A stretch of DNA of 7,000 bases from DAOMFM01 sp035429825 (GTDB lineage Bacteria > Acidobacteriota > Blastocatellia > UBA7656 > JADIYM01): positions 1 through 7,000 of the forward strand of contig JBGAKX010000189.1 in the NCBI GenBank assembly GCA_044224215.1, written 5' to 3'. This document shows, piece by piece, positions 4,940 through 7,000 of the stretch. Positions within the stretch are counted from its first letter, which is position 1. The number at the start of each line of letters is the position of its first letter. Below the pieces are notes generated by a model. It did not search any database, had not been told where the DNA came from, and saw nothing but the letters and a program-made list of their open reading frames with translations. A program made the translations under genes and the position numbers.

Positions 4940-6679
4940 ATGAGGCCATACTGTGTCGCCCTGTCAGTCGTCCTGCTCGTCTCGCCCTGCTTTTCCTCGC
5001 CAAGATACCTGGTCGACCGAGGAGTTCATCCCGCGTCCGTCGACGCCGGCATCCTGACGGCGCCAGGCGAGCTGTTGATTGGTTGGACCGGCGACGCCGC
5101 GTCAAAGACCGCGACCGATGTCGCAACCCGGTTCGGGCTCACGGAACTGCCGGCTCCGGCGTTGAACGCGCTTGGGACCTCGCGGTATTCGGTCGGCGCA
5201 GGGCGCGACTCCCTCGACGTCGCCGCGGAAATCGCCGCGCTGCCGAACGTGCGATTTGCCGAGCCGAACGTGATCCTGATGCCGGCCGAGGTGCCGTCCG
5301 ATCCGCTCTACGCCGGTGTCTCGAGCGTACCCACGGATCTACAGCGATGGGCATACGCAGGGATCGGGGACAACTCGATGCTGAACGCAGAGGGAGCCTG
5401 GGACGTCACCAAGGGCGATCCGTCGGTTGTCATCGCGGTGCTCGACTCGGGGCTCGATCTCGACAATCCGGAATTTACGAATGTCTGGGTGAACCGCGGC
5501 GAGATCCCCGCAAACGGCGTCGATGACGATCACAACGGGTTCGTCGACGACGTGAACGGCTATGATTTCCACAACCACCGCGGCGACATCACGCCTGACC
5601 TCGGCGACGGAATCGACAACGACAACAACGAGCGCGCCGACGACTCGGCGCCGCACGGCACGATTGCGGCGTCGATCATCGGGGCCGCGCACGACGGCGC
5701 CGGCATGGCTGGAGGCGCCCCCGGCTGCGCGATGATGATAGTGAAGATCTTTGGCGACGACGGCGGCGTCACTGTGGCCGATCTCGCTGAAGCGATCAAG
5801 TACGCCGCCGACAACGGCGCTGACGTATTGAACTTGAGTCTGTCCACTCCGTTCGACTCCGAGGCCCTGTTCGATGCAGTTCGGTACGCGGTGGCGCACG
5901 ACGTGGTCATGGTTGCCGCTGCCGGAAACGGGAACTCGGCCGCGCCATACTATCCGGCGTCCTACAACCTTGTCGTTTCTGTCGGGGGCACGGGGAGCGG
6001 GTTCAGCCGCAACGCGATCGAAATGCAGGCCGGTCTCGGGGCGATCAACGGCCGTTGGCCAAAGTCGCAGTTCGGACCCGCCGCGGTCGACGTCGTTGCC
6101 CCAGCCGTAACGCTTGGGTCGTCCGTCGTTACCGTCGCGTTGCATAACGAGGACCCGACGATGAACGTCGGAGACACGTTCTATGGATTCTTTGAGGGCA
6201 CGTCCTTTGCTGCGCCGTATGTATCTGCGCTTGCTGGACTTGTCATTTCCCGAGACAAGGCGCTCCACGGCCGCAGGACGCTCAACCCGGACGACATCCA
6301 GTCGTTGATTCTGTGGACGACGACGGACCTGCCGCGCGATGGCGGCGACACCCAGAACTCGGGAGCCAGCTGGGACGGCAAGGGACGCGTCAATTTTGCG
6401 CGAGCGCTTGACGGCATTCCCGGCGCGAAGGCGCCTGCGCCGAACGTGACGGGCGCCAACTTCCACAAACTGGTGCTGCGCGTGTACGGCGACGCATTCA
6501 CGACGGAGTCGACGATCGAGATCAACGGCAAGGCGGTGACGGCGCCCATCGCGTTTTCATTCGCCGACCGCAAGCTTGAAGTGCACGGCGGCAAGAAGAG
6601 CCTCGGCATCAAGAAGAAGGGGCACAACATCCTGGTTGTGACCGACCGAGGCGTGCGATCGCCGGAGTATACTTTCTGA
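4940..6679 (+). CDS. Secreted S8 subtilisin-like serine protease with C-terminal TIG-like domain
   Basis: This is a 579-residue exported serine protease. A signal peptide (about 1-20, hydrophobic core VALSVVLLV) is followed by a prodomain (about 40-116) containing GELLIGW and NVRFAEPNVIL, as in fervidolysin/I9-type propeptides. The S8 catalytic domain (about 135-495) shows Asp169 in VIAVLDSG, His239 in PHGT, oxyanion Asn330 in AAAGN and nucleophile Ser422 in GTSFAAP, so all active-site residues are present. Two Asp/Asn-rich loops, about 193-204 (GVDDDHNGFVDD) and 224-235 (GIDNDNNERADD), probably bind calcium. His is followed by Thr-Ile-Ala-Ala instead of the usual Thr-His-Val-Ala. The C-terminus (about 498-579) looks like an immunoglobulin-fold IPT/TIG domain, with YGDAF and IEINGKAV. 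It has its own promoter and Shine-Dalgarno and is followed 29 bp later by another probable exported protein. The substrate is unknown. Confidence 0.94.
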   Translation: MRPYCVALSVVLLVSPCFSSPRYLVDRGVHPASVDAGILTAPGELLIGWTGDAASKTATDVATRFGLTELPAPALNALGTSRYSVGAGRDSLDVAAEIAALPNVRFAEPNVILMPAEVPSDPLYAGVSSVPTDLQRWAYAGIGDNSMLNAEGAWDVTKGDPSVVIAVLDSGLDLDNPEFTNVWVNRGEIPANGVDDDHNGFVDDVNGYDFHNHRGDITPDLGDGIDNDNNERADDSAPHGTIAASIIGAAHDGAGMAGGAPGCAMMIVKIFGDDGGVTVADLAEAIKYAADNGADVLNLSLSTPFDSEALFDAVRYAVAHDVVMVAAAGNGNSAAPYYPASYNLVVSVGGTGSGFSRNAIEMQAGLGAINGRWPKSQFGPAAVDVVAPAVTLGSSVVTVALHNEDPTMNVGDTFYGFFEGTSFAAPYVSALAGLVISRDKALHGRRTLNPDDIQSLILWTTTDLPRDGGDTQNSGASWDGKGRVNFARALDGIPGAKAPAPNVTGANFHKLVLRVYGDAFTTESTIEINGKAVTAPIAFSFADRKLEVHGGKKSLGIKKKGHNILVVTDRGVRSPEYTF

Positions 6680-6708
6680 GCGACCTCCCGGCGCGGGGTC
6701 AACGCCAC

Positions 6709-7000
6709 ATGTCCGAACGTCGCTCGCCAATCGCGCTCGCGTTGGGCGCACTTCTTCCGTGCGCCGCGGCGATCGCAATTGCCGTGTTAAGCGCGTCGCC
6801 CGTCGACGCGACTCGGCGCGTCGTTGCGCAGAACGCGCGCACATCCGAGCGAGCGCAACTTCACAAGGTGCTCGTCGACCGCCACTCCGAGGCGCGCGAT
6901 CGCTTTGACGCCGCGGGCGTTTCTCCTGTGGCGGACTGCGGCGCGTTTGCGGTGTACGAGACGAGCTCTCCCGAGCTCGCGCGCGGAGGCGCCGGTGGCG
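6709..7000 (+). CDS. Partial exported protein of unknown function (5' end only)
   Basis: The frame opens at ATG 6709 and remains open for 97 codons to the edge of the window. The N-terminus has Arg-Arg, then a long hydrophobic stretch (about residues 7-28, IALALGALLPCAAAIAIAVL) and a possible cleavage site near SPVDA, which suggests a signal peptide or membrane anchor. The mature part begins with VLVDRHSEARDRFDAAGVSP and continues to CGAFAVYE. This faintly resembles the propeptide lead of some S8 peptidases, but the piece is too short for a family call. The gene follows the protease by 29 bp on the same strand with only a weak ribosome site (CGGGG about 10 nt upstream), so cotranscription is likely. 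Confidence 0.65.
   Translation, partial: MSERRSPIALALGALLPCAAAIAIAVLSASPVDATRRVVAQNARTSERAQLHKVLVDRHSEARDRFDAAGVSPVADCGAFAVYETSSPELARGGAGG

Noticed and set aside
4952..4999. Lipoprotein signal on the protease (Cys at residue 17)
   Set aside because: The residues before Cys are Val-Ser-Pro, and proline at -1 does not fit a lipobox; a standard signal peptide is more likely.
5339..6466. Long leftward open frame (375 codons) antisense to the protease
   Set aside because: It has a low-complexity Arg/Val/Asp composition and lies entirely opposite the intact catalytic domain of the subtilase.

Overview
The window is GC-rich and densely coded. It carries seven genes: six complete and one that runs off the right edge. 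All complete genes have recognisable family motifs except one small membrane protein. High GC, a secreted subtilase, the gene mix and the short ATCTGCG repeat cluster at the left end would fit an environmental bacterium such as an Acidobacteriota member. That is an inference; nothing here fixes the phylum. I see no phage, transposase, CRISPR, tRNA or rRNA signal.

Layout: (1) 21-57, a strong rho-independent terminator for a rightward gene outside the window, followed by a cluster of 10-bp repeats (59-116) touching the 3' end of mgtE. (2) 103-1488 (-), an MgtE magnesium channel, divergent from 1598-2569 (+), a CorA-type magnesium/divalent-cation channel. CorA is overlapped by a 69-residue single-pass membrane protein at 2566-2775 (+). 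(3) 2782-3588 (-), a short-chain dehydrogenase/reductase with the Tyr-x6-Lys signature of FabI/FabL enoyl-ACP reductases, convergent with the small gene and only 6 bp away. (4) 3673-4854 (-), an RlmD-type Fe-S rRNA m5U methyltransferase. (5) 4940-6679 (+), a secreted S8 subtilisin-like protease with prodomain, Asp/Asn-rich loops and a TIG-like C-terminal domain. (6) 6709-7000 (+), the start of a second probable exported protein.

The genes are mostly housekeeping. MgtE and CorA are two independent magnesium-uptake routes side by side, and the small CorA-coupled protein is the least explained element. The 84 bp between the methyltransferase and the reductase could allow cotranscription, although the reductase has its own perfect Shine-Dalgarno. 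The protease and the gene after it probably form an export-related operon.

The most notable regulatory signal is that corA and the methyltransferase both have a -10-like hexamer 7-8 nt before the start codon and no Shine-Dalgarno, which suggests leaderless mRNAs. mgtE, the reductase and the protease have good Shine-Dalgarno sites. The -10 in front of the methyltransferase overlaps a perfect TATAAT pointing the other way towards the protease, making a candidate bidirectional promoter. I found no convincing undescribed multi-gene system.
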